Source: Aphrocallistes beatrix (taxonomy: Eukaryota > Porifera > Hexactinellida > Sceptrulophora > Aphrocallistidae). Taken from it: DNA of 64,000 bases. The stretch is taken from positions 10,327,524-10,391,523 of the forward strand of contig OY725488.1 in the NCBI GenBank assembly GCA_963281255.1. The letters are read 5' to 3'. This document shows positions 35,345-45,480 of the stretch, in pieces; within the stretch, counting starts at the first letter, position 1; every line of letters begins with the position of its first letter. The notes beneath the pieces are model-generated. The model saw only the letters and a list, made by a program, of their open reading frames with translations, had not been told where the DNA came from and did not search any database. The position numbers and the translations under genes are program-made.

Positions 35345-35860
35345 AGGGTTGCTTATTATGAACCCACTTAATATGAAGATCCGTTTATTATGCACTAACC
35401 TCCTATTATTTCGAATTTTGATGTTGTCATTAGTTCGAATTTTATGAACTGTCATTAGTTCGAATGGACTTTCAATGTACTGTCATTAGTTCGAATGGAT
35501 TTTCAATGTACTGTTGTGCCATTAATACGAATATATGATCTACATATTATTTATTGTTAACATCGAAGTTAACAACGTACTTTTGAGGTACGAAATTCAT
35601 AAATAAAATTATTAAAAGTTTTCATTCCACATTTTCTCATATTCTCAGCAGAAATGCTGCTTTCCCCTCAGTTCTTAAAAATATCTCTTCCAAAATGCCA
35701 CTAAATGACAGTACCTTGAAAATCCATTCGAACTAATGATAGTACATTGAAAATCCATTCGAACTAATGATAGTACACTGAATATCCATTCGAACTAGTG
35801 ACAGTTCATAAAATTCGAACTAATGACAACATCAAAATTCGAACTAATGCAACGTCCCGT
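35345..35860. mobile_element. Fold-back element built of CATTAGTTCGAAT subrepeats
   Basis: The left arm (35410-35525) carries four copies of CATTAGTTCGAAT separated by TTTTCAATGTACTGT-like spacers. The right arm (35700-35855) carries the complementary ATTCGAACTAATGA units. The centre is AT-rich and non-coding. Target duplications were not identified. Confidence 0.75.
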
Positions 35861-35864
35861 ATGA

Positions 35865-36000
35865 TGGTGTTCAAACATTGCAAAGAGACAGCAAACCCAT
35901 GTTACTAACAAGAACAATACATATTGTTAAGAACTAAACATAGAGAAAAGATATTATACTAGTGCTAAATTGATCTGAAGGAACTTAGGTAAGCAATCCT
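35865..36000 (+). pseudogene. Relic of a seven-transmembrane receptor C-terminus
   Basis: ATGATGGTGTTCAAACATTG and on to ATTGTTAAGAACTA match the last 35-40 codons and 3' end of the intact receptors (MMVFK-CKQKRQ, IVKNYH), with deletions. It starts the roughly 600-bp module that precedes each receptor gene. Confidence 0.75.
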
Positions 36001-36421
36001 GAAATCGCATTCATGTTAAAATAATACTGAATACTATCTACTACGTACATTGAAATATTGTGTTTCACCCAAAAGTTCTAATAAACTCTTCTAGAGTCAA
36101 AATCACGTAACTGAAAGTAGTCTCACCACAATATATATTATGTATTATTGAAATGAGTTCAAGATAATTACGTATGCTGACTGCCTTTAGCAAATACTGT
36201 AGTTGTTAAAGTTCATTCAGTTCAAGTACTAAACAATACATGACCACATTGGTTCGTTTAGCAACTGTTTCAGGTTTATTGCTTTGGTTTTTTGTGGACA
36301 TTAGACCATTGAGTGGTATATTTATGCTGATTTTCAGAAAATTGTCATGAGAGCATTTTCAGAATCTAAAAATTGAATGTGCGTCAGAAAATGCCTAATG
36401 GCATAACTGTGCTGTAATAAG

Positions 36422-36428
36422 TATAAAA
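36422..36428 (+). promoter_or_regulatory. TATA box of receptor gene 1
   Basis: TATAAAA within AGTATAAAACA, 78 bp before the ATG. The same box and the sequence after it (GTGCATGGT-ACATTAG) recur at the same distance before the other three copies. Confidence 0.65.
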
Positions 36429-36499
36429 CAATGCATGGTCACATTAGTTCATTCTACCATTGGATTAAACTTACACTGAACTGAATACTACAACTGAAC

Positions 36500-37537
36500 A
36501 TGGAAATTATATATGGCATTGAAATGTGCATTATCGTCATATTATGCTTCTCATTCTGTTTATTAGCATCAGTTGTCCTCATCTACTATGTTAGGAGAAG
36601 GTATCTTCTTCATCTTGATATTAAATCTATCTCTCAGGATGAGTTAATGTTGCAACCGTTTCAGAACCATCGTAAAAACCTAAGAATTAAAGCACTCATA
36701 TCCAACTTCATCATTGTTATAGTACTAGTAGAGATTGTCTTAAGCCTGTCATTTTCAATTAATTATATGCTTTCGTTGGAGGAATACTCAAAAATCAATA
36801 ATAGAAATTTCTTTAGAGCTTTATCTGGATTCATTTGTATTTCTTGGTACCTGGCCTCAATATTGTATTATTGCCATCTTCCAATACTATCGCTGCTAAT
36901 GAAGGTTCTCTGGTTGATATATCTCCATTCTCCTTACAAATACACTATCATTAGATGGACATGGTGCATAGTATTCAGATGTGTTTTGCTTTCCATTGCT
37001 TTCTATCTTCAAAATTTGAGCCAGTTTCCCATTGGTTGGTATGATATCATAAATTTCACAATTCCAATAATATATATATTTGTAAACACATCTGATATTA
37101 TTATCTATCTGGTGTATGCTCGTCGTCTGTACATTCAGCTCAAGAGTAGAGAGAAAGAAGCTAGATGGTTTAAAGACAGAACTGAGTATCGCATTGCTAG
37201 GTCTCAGCGTCTCCATTACAAAATAGCAACCATTCTAGTAGCAATAGCGATGTGTACCATCACAATTACTCAAAATTCGATAAGTTTTGAGTATTGTAGT
37301 AATTTAGCACATTTCTTTGGATATAAAATAGAGTACAAGGTATATGAATACTACCAACATTTCTGTAATTTCGGATTCATCTTATTTATGTTACTGGTTA
37401 ACCTGAACTACCTGTACATAGTTAGTATGATGGTGTTTAAGTACTGCAAACAGAAGAGACAGCAAACCAATGTTAATGACAAGATCAAACCTATTGTTAA
37501 GAACTACCATGATACTCTCTACTATACAAGATGTTGA
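36500..37537 (+). CDS. Putative seven-transmembrane receptor, family member 1
   Basis: A 345-residue intronless frame that I cannot place in a known family. Seven hydrophobic segments are visible, at about residues 8-31, 66-88, 107-140, 150-171, 183-208, 240-260 and 288-314. Basic clusters follow segments 1 (RRRYLLH), 3 (SPYKYTIIR), 5 (ARRLYIQLKSREKEARWFK) and 7 (KYCKQKRQQ). By the positive-inside rule this puts the N-terminus outside, the topology of a GPCR. There is no signal peptide, no DRY motif after segment 3, and only a weak NPxxY counterpart (NLNYLYIV) in segment 7. It is tandem with two other intact genes and several relics, typical of a fast-evolving sensory or immune receptor family. 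That role is inference. Confidence 0.8.
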   Translation: MEIIYGIEMCIIVILCFSFCLLASVVLIYYVRRRYLLHLDIKSISQDELMLQPFQNHRKNLRIKALISNFIIVIVLVEIVLSLSFSINYMLSLEEYSKINNRNFFRALSGFICISWYLASILYYCHLPILSLLMKVLWLIYLHSPYKYTIIRWTWCIVFRCVLLSIAFYLQNLSQFPIGWYDIINFTIPIIYIFVNTSDIIIYLVYARRLYIQLKSREKEARWFKDRTEYRIARSQRLHYKIATILVAIAMCTITITQNSISFEYCSNLAHFFGYKIEYKVYEYYQHFCNFGFILFMLLVNLNYLYIVSMMVFKYCKQKRQQTNVNDKIKPIVKNYHDTLYYTRC

Positions 37538-38022
37538 TGCTTATTTGGTCACATTATTGCAAGTTATGGAGAACTAGTATTATATTTATATTGTAATATG
37601 CTATTGTATCTCATATTTTTGAATTCAGTTAATTAAATTGTGAAAATATAGAATCATAGCTACTATACATAGACACCTTTATGAGCTTATACAAGGCCAA
37701 TCAATTAGTAGTCATTCCATAGTTAGTCTCCAGATACAGCTCTATGCAATTCTTTACAGTAGTCTTTACTTCATTGTCTACGCATGTACAGTCTTGGCCA
37801 ATAATTATTGAGAATTATTCTCCTTGGTTGACAAACATAATATATTAGTTTTTAGTAAGTTATACAAGTAGGAAGTAGGTCCTTGCCATTAAATTATATC
37901 ACATGACATCAAAATATGATACACGACACAAATCGGTGATTATTCGACTAAACAATGGCAGTGATAATATCAAGCAACAGAACTAGGATATAATGCTATG
38001 GGTAGTAAATCTGTCATAGTGT
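37538..38022. other. Spacer after receptor gene 1
   Basis: The first roughly 130 bases match the 3' flank of the other receptors as far as GAAAATATAGAATC. The antisense exon found there in the other units is absent. From about 37880 it is the duplicate of the spacer at 34550. Confidence 0.55.
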
Positions 38023-38264
38023 GAGCCGCATGCGTTAGTTCTACTCCAAAAATTGGCATTAGTCCTACTTTTTTCAGATGTAAGCGTTAGTTCTATTCTA
38101 AAATTCCGTTCTAAAATGCTGCTTTCCGCTTGTCATTCACATATCTCATCCAATATGCTGCTCTTCGCTTTCTTCTTACATATATCTCACTGAAATATGC
38201 TGGACAATTGTAGGAGTAGGACTGACGTCTACAAGTCAGAATTAAGACTAACGTCTACATACCC
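38023..38264. mobile_element. MITE with GTTAGTC termini, 8-bp target duplication and empty site
   Basis: CATAGTGT flanks both sides (38015-38022, 38265-38272). The duplicated spacer at about 34690 reads CATAGTGTATGCTCATCC without the insert, so the boundaries are directly shown. The ends carry GCGTTAGTTCTACTCC and, inverted, GACTAACGTCTAC. Confidence 0.85.
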
Positions 38265-38272
38265 CATAGTGT

Positions 38273-39190
38273 GTGCTCATCCATGGTCTCGGTAATAGAG
38301 GTAGCAAATCTGTCATACAACAGCGCTATTAGCGCAGAGTTGGAATCCGTTTGGGTTCAGATCTGGCTGAGGTTCGCATTAGGGTTCGGATCGGGTTTTG
38401 AAAAGTGGGCTCGATTCCATCTCTGTATTAGCGACCATAAGACAGTATGGCCATCCACGTATCAAACAATGCTGGACAGAAAGTGTGGAGGTAATGGCAG
38501 CTATGATTCCTATGCCACTGAGCAATAGCATACAGTAGTATAAACTTAATTGTAAAACTTTGAGAGGTTTTCCAGTTTTATAGATATTAATATAATTACA
38601 TACGGTTTGCTCATAATGTACCTAACAGCACCTATAAAGTCATGCAACATCATCCTATACGTAGTAGGGAAACTACGCACCAAACTATAAGAAACTTATC
38701 TAGCATTTTAGTTCCAGTCTGAATGATACTACTTTAGTATACAGCTAGAATATACTACTTGTACTACTTGTTACGGATGGATGAGATACTCCTTCCATGC
38801 CATAAGGGAATCTCTCCACAGGAGTTGCACTAATAAATGCAAAAGATTCGTCCGTTCTAACAACAGATATGACCACATAAAAAGAATTATTATGAAATAG
38901 TATTATATTTTTCCCGATTTACTAATATGCCTAAAAATTGAAGTAAAATCAATTTGAGTTCAAATTTGATTTAGTATCTATAACTAACTGTTAGACCAAA
39001 ATGAATTTACGAATATTTTCATTTTGTTCATATTTTCATTTAAAATTAGGACAAATGAAACATGCTTACAACATCAACTGCGGCATACACTAATATCATT
39101 AGATTAATAATGAGCTATTCACATACATTGTATTCATCAGATTGAATCTATTAATTAGAATCGAAGATATTAATCTGATCATGGATATTG
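38273..39190. other. Duplicated spacer, continued
   Basis: Matches 34690-35330 up to about 38890. The stretch 38995-39190 recurs at 46590-46790. A frame at 38271-38528 is open here but not in the duplicate, so I do not call it a gene. Confidence 0.55.
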
Positions 39191-39196
39191 AATTTC

Positions 39197-39340
39197 GTAC
39201 TCAGTATGATGGTGTTCAAGTACTGCAAACAGAAGAGAAAGCTAACCGATGTTAATAACACGCAAACCTATTGTTAAGAACTACCATGACTCTCGATAAA
39301 AAAGATATTATACTATTGCTAAATTGATTTTGAAATAGAG
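39197..39340 (+). pseudogene. Relic of a receptor C-terminus upstream of copy 2
   Basis: AGTATGATGGTGTTCAAGTA, GCAAACAGAAGAGAAAGCTA and ATTGTTAAGAACTACCATGA match the receptor tail, with small deletions that break the frame. It begins the conserved module leading to the gene at 39825. Confidence 0.8.
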
Positions 39341-39745
39341 GAACTTCGGTAGCATTCCTGAAATGACATTCATGGTACAATAATATTTAATAGCATCTAT
39401 TACGTAGAAATATTGCGTCTTCATCCAAATGTTCTAATAAACTCTTTGACTGAAAGTATTCCCACCACAATATATATTCTCTTACAATGAGTGAAAAGAT
39501 AATTATGCTGACTGTCTAAGCAGATAGTGGATATAGTTATTCAGTTCAAGTACAAATCAACACATGACTGTATTGATTCGTTTTTCAATTATTCCTGGTT
39601 TATTGCTGGGTTACTTGTGGACATTGGGTCATTGAGTGGTTTATTTATGCTGATTTTCAGAAAATTATTATAAAGCTTTCTCAGAATTCCTCAAGATTTA
39701 ATGTGTGCCAGAAAATGTCTAATGAACTAATTGTGCCTTAATAAG

Positions 39746-39752
39746 TATAAAA
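39746..39752 (+). promoter_or_regulatory. TATA box of receptor copy 2
   Basis: TATAAAA 79 bp before the ATG at 39825, in the same context as the other family members. Confidence 0.6.
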
Positions 39753-39824
39753 CAGTGCATGGTGACATTAGTGCATTCCGCTATTGGATTACATTTAGAA
39801 GTGAACTGAACTCTTCTATTGATC

Positions 39825-40577
39825 ATGGATATTCTAAATGTCTCTGTAGAACGCATTCTCATCGTTAGCATCATACTTTCTCTCTCATTCTGTTTGTTAG
39901 CATCAGTTGTCCTCATCTACTATGTTAGGAGAAGGTATCTTCTTCATTTTGATATTAAATCTATCTCTCAGGATGAGTTAATGTTGCAATCGTTTCAGAA
40001 CAATCGTGAAAACCTAAGAATTAAAGCCCTCATATCCAACTTCATCATTGTTATAGTCCTAGTGGAGATTTTCTATAGTTTGTTATTTTCGGTTCATGGT
40101 ATATTTTTATTAGTGCACTGGCACTACATTCTAGATTTTTCTCCGTCCAGTTTTATTTATAATCACTTGAACGTAATATTGTGCCTTTGCCAACCACTTC
40201 CAATACTATCGTTGCTACTGAATGTTCTCTGGTTGATATATCTCAATTCTCCTTACAAGTACACTATAATTAGGTGGACATGGTACATAGTAATTAGATG
40301 CGGGATACTTGTAGTTATAATATTTTGCTATCTCCAAAATACGAACCAGGTTATCAATGGTTGGTATGATATCACATGTTCCACAATTGAAGCAATATAT
40401 ATATTGGTAAACACAGCTGATTTTATCATCTATCTGGTCTACGCTCGTCGCCTGTACATTCAGCTCAAGAGTGGAGAGAAAGAAGCTAGATGGTTTAAAG
40501 ACAGAGAAATCAAGATTTTTAAAACCTTTTTATTTTTCGTAGGGATAATTCAATTCAATTTCGAATATAAATTCTGA
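39825..40577 (+). pseudogene. Truncated seven-transmembrane receptor, family copy 2
   Basis: The frame from ATG 39825 (MDILNVSVERIL) matches the family through transmembrane segment 5 and the following basic loop (SGEKEARWFKDR). After residue about 227 the homology ends abruptly, and an unrelated tail of about 20 residues leads to a stop, so segments 6 and 7 are lost. The promoter looks intact, so a truncated five-segment protein could still be made, but I treat it as a pseudogene. Confidence 0.75.
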
Positions 40578-40948
40578 TAATTTACTAGATTGTAGCTAAA
40601 TTGGCACTTAAAAATCACTTTAATCGAAACATCTTGGAAAAAACCTATTTCTACATTTTGCGGTACTGTGGAATATGTTTAGAGTTCTAACAAAATATTC
40701 TGATCTTACTTCTGACTTTTGGCCCTGGACTCCCGAATCCTGTGGACCACCTAATGTCTTCAGTGGACCACTAAAGTGGTCCAGAGAGCTCAGGTTGGGA
40801 ACTCACCCAATTTAGCGTGAACATGTTAGTGATTTTATTGAAGTTGGGAGATGCCGAATTTGGGAATGTATCAACTAGAGAATAGCCTAAATATGATTAA
40901 TTATAATCATTAATTATATGAATTTACTGATAATTCGATACTGACCTA
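40578..40948. other. Unrelated sequence replacing the 3' half of receptor copy 2
   Basis: Contains GGTTGGGAACTC and repeated TGGACCACT motifs (about 40735-40815) that resemble the end of a hAT-type element. No bounded element could be defined. Confidence 0.4.
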
Positions 40949-41743
40949 CTATTTATGAGGTTTATGTTTGAGGTAGCTGCAAGCGTTTCCAGCACAGCTG
41001 CTAGCAGAGACAGAGTATGCATAGACTGTATCGAGGAGTAGATTAGTGTTGTGAGAGTATGAGTTAGCAGGTGCTGATATGTTCTCTAGTGCTGTTCCAT
41101 TCTGTAGAGACAAGTAATAGAGATCTACAGTTCTGTCTGTAGAAGAGAGAGGAATCCAGTTCAGTGAGACTGTAGCAGAGCAAGTGTTAGGATCTACTAT
41201 GTTGGATGATGAGATGGACAACATATATGGTGCAGAAGGAGGAGCTGTGGAGATAAAGCATTTAAAACCTTTTAGAAAGGGAGTGACGTATTTATATACT
41301 AGACATTAATAGCACAAATATCAACAAACCTGCTGATATTAATAGAGTTGTTTCTCTAGTAATATCAGTAGTACCAGAACTACCTCTGAGGAAGTAGATA
41401 GCAGCACATTCAAGACGTATACCAGCATCAGAAGTTGTGTAAGATGAGAGAGTTATGCTTCCTCGTATGATATTATCACTACTGAAACTGCTATTAGCCA
41501 TAGCAGTCAGTCTAGTCAGATCCACACCTCTATATTCTCCTGTAAGAGAATTGACAGAAGAATCTGAAATGGAAATATTGGAACTCCCGACTATAAATCT
41601 AATGAAATGAGTACGGAATTTGTTGTTTTGGATCTGGATCGGCTCTCCCACACAGGCGTAAGATGGAATCTGAATCACTGTTCTTGTGAAGTGAACACAT
41701 TTAATGATAATATAGGTATTTCCAGCTTCAAGACTATCAAATT
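40949..41743 (-). pseudogene. Two exons of an Ig-like and fibronectin III surface protein, partial
   Basis: The upstream exon (about 41743-41333) reads an Ig-like domain with Cys pair NTYIIIKC and DAGIRLEC, ending RETTLLISA at a GCAG/GTTTGT donor. After a short intron, a CCACAG acceptor opens APPSAPYMLSISSSNI, a fibronectin III domain (VSLNWIPLSS, YYLSLQNG, YAYSVSASS) that stops in KHKPHK. The two exons join in phase to keep Ala-Pro-Pro. There is no signal peptide, membrane segment or upstream exon in view, so this is a fragment or a remnant. Confidence 0.5.
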
Positions 41744-41784
41744 AGTCATTAGAATGTGTTCTTATGTTTTAAAATGCATAACTA

Positions 41785-41890
41785 CAAATGACTCCGCTTA
41801 ATCGGGACACTGGTCCCGATAAAGCGGAATTCCCAATTAACCGATGAAATTTAGTATTATCATATATTTTTAGAGAAAAGGCATTTTGAA
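41785..41890. mobile_element. Fragment of pogo/Tigger-like MITE
   Basis: GACTCCGCTTAATCGGGACA, GTCCCGATAAAGCGG and CCAATTAACCGATG are related to the elements at 9928 and 24300. Only one end is preserved. Confidence 0.6.
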
Positions 41891-41895
41891 TAACG

Positions 41896-41990
41896 ACAAG
41901 CGCGCTTCGCTTGCTTGCGTTGCGCAGCTTGCGGACACTACGTGTCCGCAGAGTCGCCCTGTGGGCGCCTGGAGTTACTCAATCTAAACT
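41896..41990 (+). mobile_element. MITE A-type GC-rich head on a different body
   Basis: ACAAGCGCGCTTCGCTTGCT and the palindrome TGCGGACAC-TACG-TGTCCGCA match the family A head. The sequence that follows (AGTTACTCAATCTAAAC) is not the family A body but leads into the tandem repeat at 42015. Confidence 0.7.
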
Positions 41991-42014
41991 ATTTCTGGAA
42001 TTTTTTTCCTTTAT

Positions 42015-42340
42015 ATATATATTGTGAACAAAGGTCAACGAATAATTATTCATATGGATCCGAAAATATGATATTCGAAATCTACACCCCTGAAAACCCC
42101 ATGTCAACCGTTGAAAGCTAGTTTCTAGCCTATTTTTGTAATTTGTTTACTTTATGTATCTATTGTAAATAAAAGTATACAAATAATTTATCATATCGAT
42201 CTGAAAATATGATATTCGAAATCTACACCCCTGAAAACCCCATGTCAACCGTTGAAAGCTAGTTTCTAGTCTATTTTTGTAATTTGTTTACTTTATGTAT
42301 CTATTGTAAACAAAAGTATGCAAATAATTCATATAAGTTA
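42015..42340. repeat. Tandem repeat, about 2.4 copies of a 132-bp unit
   Basis: GATATTCGAAATCTACACCC and GTCAACCGTTGAAAGCTAGT recur 132 bp apart, with the flanking TTATGTATCTATTGTAAA segment present in partial form at both ends. Non-coding. Confidence 0.85.
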
Positions 42341-42639
42341 TTGTTTGAAGTATTAATTACAATTACAGCCTACAATATTGTCGTATAATGATTTCTATTG
42401 TGAGAGTGAAGCCGTACATAGTATTGTATAGAAAAGGTGTGAAAATTGTTTTCCATTTTTTTTGCAGAGGTGTGAAAATTTCGCTTAGATCTTAGAACAT
42501 AATCGTAGATTCATCATTTGAAACCTACATGCCAATTTTCGTATCTCTACGACTTGCCAATTCTTCAATCAATTCGGACAAACAAACAAACAAAAACAAA
42601 AAAAATCCTAGCATTTTAATATATAAGATTTTCGATCCA
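42341..42639. other. AT-rich intergenic DNA
   Basis: Nothing recognised before the minisatellite. Confidence 0.4.
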
Positions 42640-43560
42640 TCCACCAAGTGGTGGTAGTGTACAGGATTAAGTGGAGAACAGGGATTTTGGGAAACCTTTT
42701 TCAAACCCCACACCAAATTGGGATAAACTGTTACATTTTGTGGAGAAAAGGATTTTGGCTAACCATTTTCAAATCTCTACACCAAGAGAGGGTACTCTGT
42801 GGCATTAGGTGGAAAACTGACATTTTGGATAACCATTTTCAATCCCTCCACCAAGAAGGTGTATTCTGTGGCACTAGGTGGAGAATGGGCATTTTAGATA
42901 ACAATTTTGCAATCCCTCAACCAAGAGGAGGTACTCTGTGGCATTCTGTGGAGAACTGGCATTTTGGCTAACTATTTTCAATCCATCCACCAAGAAGGGG
43001 TACTCTGTGGCACTAGGTGGAGAATGGGCATTTTGACTAACCATTTTCAATCCCTCCACCAAGAAGGGGTATTATGTGGCATTAGGTGGAGAATGGGCAT
43101 TTTGGCTAACCATTTTCAATCCCTCCACCAAGAAGGTGTATTCTGTGGCATCAGGTGGAGAATGGGCATTTTGGCTACCCATTTTCAATCCCTCCACCAA
43201 GAAGGTGTATTCTGTGGCATCAGGTGGAGAATGGGCATTTTAGCTATCCATTTTCAATCCCTCCACCAAGAAGGGGTATTCTGTGGCATTGGGTGGAGAA
43301 AGGGCATTTTGGCTACCCATTTTCAATCCTTCCCCACAAGGGGTTTTCTGTGGCATTAGGTGATGAATGGGCATTTTGGCTACCCGTTTTCTATCCCTCC
43401 ACCAAGAAGGGGTATTCTGTGGCATTTGATTGAGAATGGGCATTTTGGCTAACCATTTTCAATTCCTCCACCAGTAGGGGTATTCTTTTGCTTTTGGTAG
43501 AGTATGGTCATTTTGGCCTACCATTTTTTATCCTCCGACCTTGACCTGGTTCTCTGTGGC
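42640..43560. repeat. Minisatellite, about 13 copies of a 69-bp unit
   Basis: The unit contains CCACCAAGAAGGGGTATTCT, GTGGCATTAGGTGGAGAATG and GGGCATTTTGGCTA. The period is 69-70 bp, so frames stay open over many copies on both strands; one plus-strand frame (42907-43359) repeats a 23-residue block with HFQSLHQEGV and CGIRWRMGIL. The central copies (42990-43330) are most alike, and copies decay towards both edges, especially after 43480. Coding status is doubtful because several frames are open equally. Confidence 0.85.
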
Positions 43561-44015
43561 ATTCTGTAGAAAACAGGCTTTTGGCTAGTCCTCTGTGTGT
43601 CCTATCTGGTATTATTTGGACCAGTTGGATTTTTGCTCTTGCTTTTCAATTCCCCCACCAAGTGAGATACTCTGTTGCATTATGTTTGAAAGGCTTTGCT
43701 AAACATTACGCTCGTTGCCTTTTTGGTAGCCATTATCGATAGATACTACTCTGTATCATTATGTGTGAAGCTCCCCTTTTAGTTACTCCTTTTAACTTTG
43801 TAACTCTGTGTTTCCCTTTATTCTTCACATCAGCGATGTACATATATCTATTCTGCTTTGTAAAATTCCCTAAATTCACTTGTCACAATTTTTTAATGAA
43901 TTTGACTCGTTGATACTGCATCATAATTTTAAATCTATCCTTTGTTGATTTTCTTTTGTTATTTGGATTTGCTCCAACGCTCCGCTCCTTTGCTTTGGAA
44001 CGATTAAAAATTGTT
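43561..44015. other. Flank of the tRNA-like array
   Basis: Decayed minisatellite copies continue to about 43700. Bases 43968-44010 (GGATTTGCTCCAACGCTCCG) recur at 52255, where they precede another tRNA-like copy, so that segment belongs to the repeated unit's ancestral flank. Confidence 0.6.
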
Positions 44016-44086
44016 GACTTGCTTGGGATTCGAACCCGCGTCACTTTGTTATCAACTCAGTGTGCCAACCACTCGACCATGAAGTC
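44016..44086 (-). tRNA. tRNA-Ile(GAU)-like unit 1
   Basis: Minus strand. A-box TGGTCGAGTGG fits TRGYNNARNNG, B-box GGTTCGAATCC is perfect, and the loop TTGATAA would give anticodon GAU. The acceptor pairs GACTT with AAGTC. The D stem and two anticodon-stem pairs are poor, so it may be a tRNA pseudogene. A T5 run follows within 10 nt, as for Pol III termination. Confidence 0.5.
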
Positions 44087-44151
44087 CCACGTCTTTAAAA
44101 TGTTCTAAAATTATATTTATGTTTGTTACTTTGGAATACTGAAAAATTGTT

Positions 44152-44222
44152 GACTTGCTTGGGATTCGAACCCGCGTCACTTCGTTATCAACTCAGTGTG
44201 CTAACCACTCGACCACGAAGTC
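44152..44222 (-). tRNA. tRNA-Ile(GAU)-like unit 2
   Basis: As unit 1. A- and B-boxes are intact; one base differs next to the A-box (CGTGG for CATGG). Confidence 0.5.
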
Positions 44223-44287
44223 CCACGTCTTTAAAATGTTCTAAAATTATATTTATGTTTGTTACTTTGGAATACTGAAAAATTGTT

Positions 44288-44358
44288 GACTTGCTTGGGA
44301 TTCGAACCCGCGTCACTTCGTTATCAACTCAGTGCGCTAACCACTCGACCATGAAGTC
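44288..44358 (-). tRNA. tRNA-Ile(GAU)-like unit 3
   Basis: As unit 1, with intact A- and B-boxes and GCGC after the A-box instead of GCAC. Confidence 0.5.
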
Positions 44359-44423
44359 CCACGTCTTTAAAATGTTCTAAAATTATATTTATGTTTGTTA
44401 CTTTGGAATACTGAAAAATTGTT

Positions 44424-44494
44424 GACTTGCTTGGGATTCGAACTCGCGTCACTTCGTTATCAACTCAGTGCGCTAACCACTCGACCATGAAGTC
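44424..44494 (-). tRNA. tRNA-Ile(GAU)-like unit 4
   Basis: As unit 3, but the T stem reads GAGTTCGAATCC, a change just before the B-box that weakens the T stem. Confidence 0.45.
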
Positions 44495-44559
44495 CCACGT
44501 CTTTAAAATGTTCTAAAATTATATTTATGTTTGTTACTTTGGAATACTGAAAAATTGTT

Positions 44560-44630
44560 GACTTGCTTGGGATTCGAACTCGCGTCACTTCGTTATCAAC
44601 TCAGTGCGCTAACCACTCGACCATGAAGTC
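44560..44630 (-). tRNA. tRNA-Ile(GAU)-like unit 5
   Basis: Identical to unit 4 through the tRNA-like block. It is the most upstream copy in transcription sense. Confidence 0.45.
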
Positions 44631-44680
44631 CCACGTCTTTAAAATGTTCTAAAATTATATTTATGTTTGTTGATATCATG

Positions 44681-45480
44681 TTCTAATCATTTGTGCTGTT
44701 TTATTTTATTTGTATCATATTTTAAGGAGTGCTTTTAATATTATCAAAATATCGCCATCATAGGGAGGTTATGTTTATTTCTCTTTCCACTTCAAGGTAG
44801 TTTTGTTTCACTTTTCCCACAGTTTGAGCTTTCTATTATTCTATTTTATAAACGCATTATTTACTGAATCTCGAATTATTCTTGACTAATTTTCAGCTCA
44901 AATATCAAAAAGTTCTTACTCAGTACAAGAATTTTAGCGAATGAGGTCCGTAAGATCTTTTAGAGGAATAGGTATGTGATCAAGCAGTTACAATAGTACA
45001 AGGAAGTTATAATTAGCTTCCAAATAATTTCAATAACTATGCGTATGTGAATTCCATTATTATTTTTAGGGACTACTTATTCTAGCTTATAAGAGTAACT
45101 TCCAAAGAGAATGCCAGCAGGTAGAGTTTAACTGAAACAGAACACTGATTACACACGACTACTCCATCACATAAATCCTGACAATGACCTGTTGTCCATT
45201 CCAATTATAGTATGGACCTCGTATTCCTCGTACTTCAAGGTTTCCCCGCCTAAAATGACTTAACCGGAAATGAGTTAGCAAAATCCACAGTTAATGTGTC
45301 CTTTCCAACCCTGTTCCAAAATTATCAAATCGTCTGAAATTTAAGTATGAGTTATGAATGCATTCTACAAGTACATAAGGTTTAGTGTCTGTATGAAACA
45401 CTTTTATTGATTATCTTCAATTTTTAATTAGAATCTAATTGAGCGATTAGTTGCAATTCAGACAGAAAGAGAATCTAATA
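44681..45480. other. Spacer, partly repeated at 52470-52670
   Basis: AAACGCATTATTTACTGAAT, GTAAGATCTTTT and GAGGAATA-GTATGTGAT recur in order at 52480-52660. No coding sequence is seen. Confidence 0.55.

Larger units (their letters stand above)
44016..44680 (-). repeat. Tandem array of five 136-bp tRNA-like units
   Basis: The tRNA-like block recurs at exactly 136-bp spacing (44025, 44161, 44297, 44433 and 44569 for the same base). A constant 65-bp spacer (TCTTTAAAATGTTCTAAAAT and TTTATGTTTGTTACTTTGGA) separates the blocks. Differences between copies are few. Confidence 0.9.

Noticed and set aside
38271-38528. An 85-residue frame in the duplicated spacer
   Set aside because: The paralogous spacer at 34690 carries frame-breaking differences and shows no codon-like constraint.
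42648-43443. Minisatellite frames as a repeat-protein gene
   Set aside because: Several frames on both strands are equally open because the unit length is a multiple of three. There is no promoter, signal or edge structure.
44016-44680. Regularly spaced repeats that could suggest a CRISPR array
   Set aside because: The repeat is tRNA-like with Pol III boxes, spacers are identical to one another, and the genome is eukaryotic.
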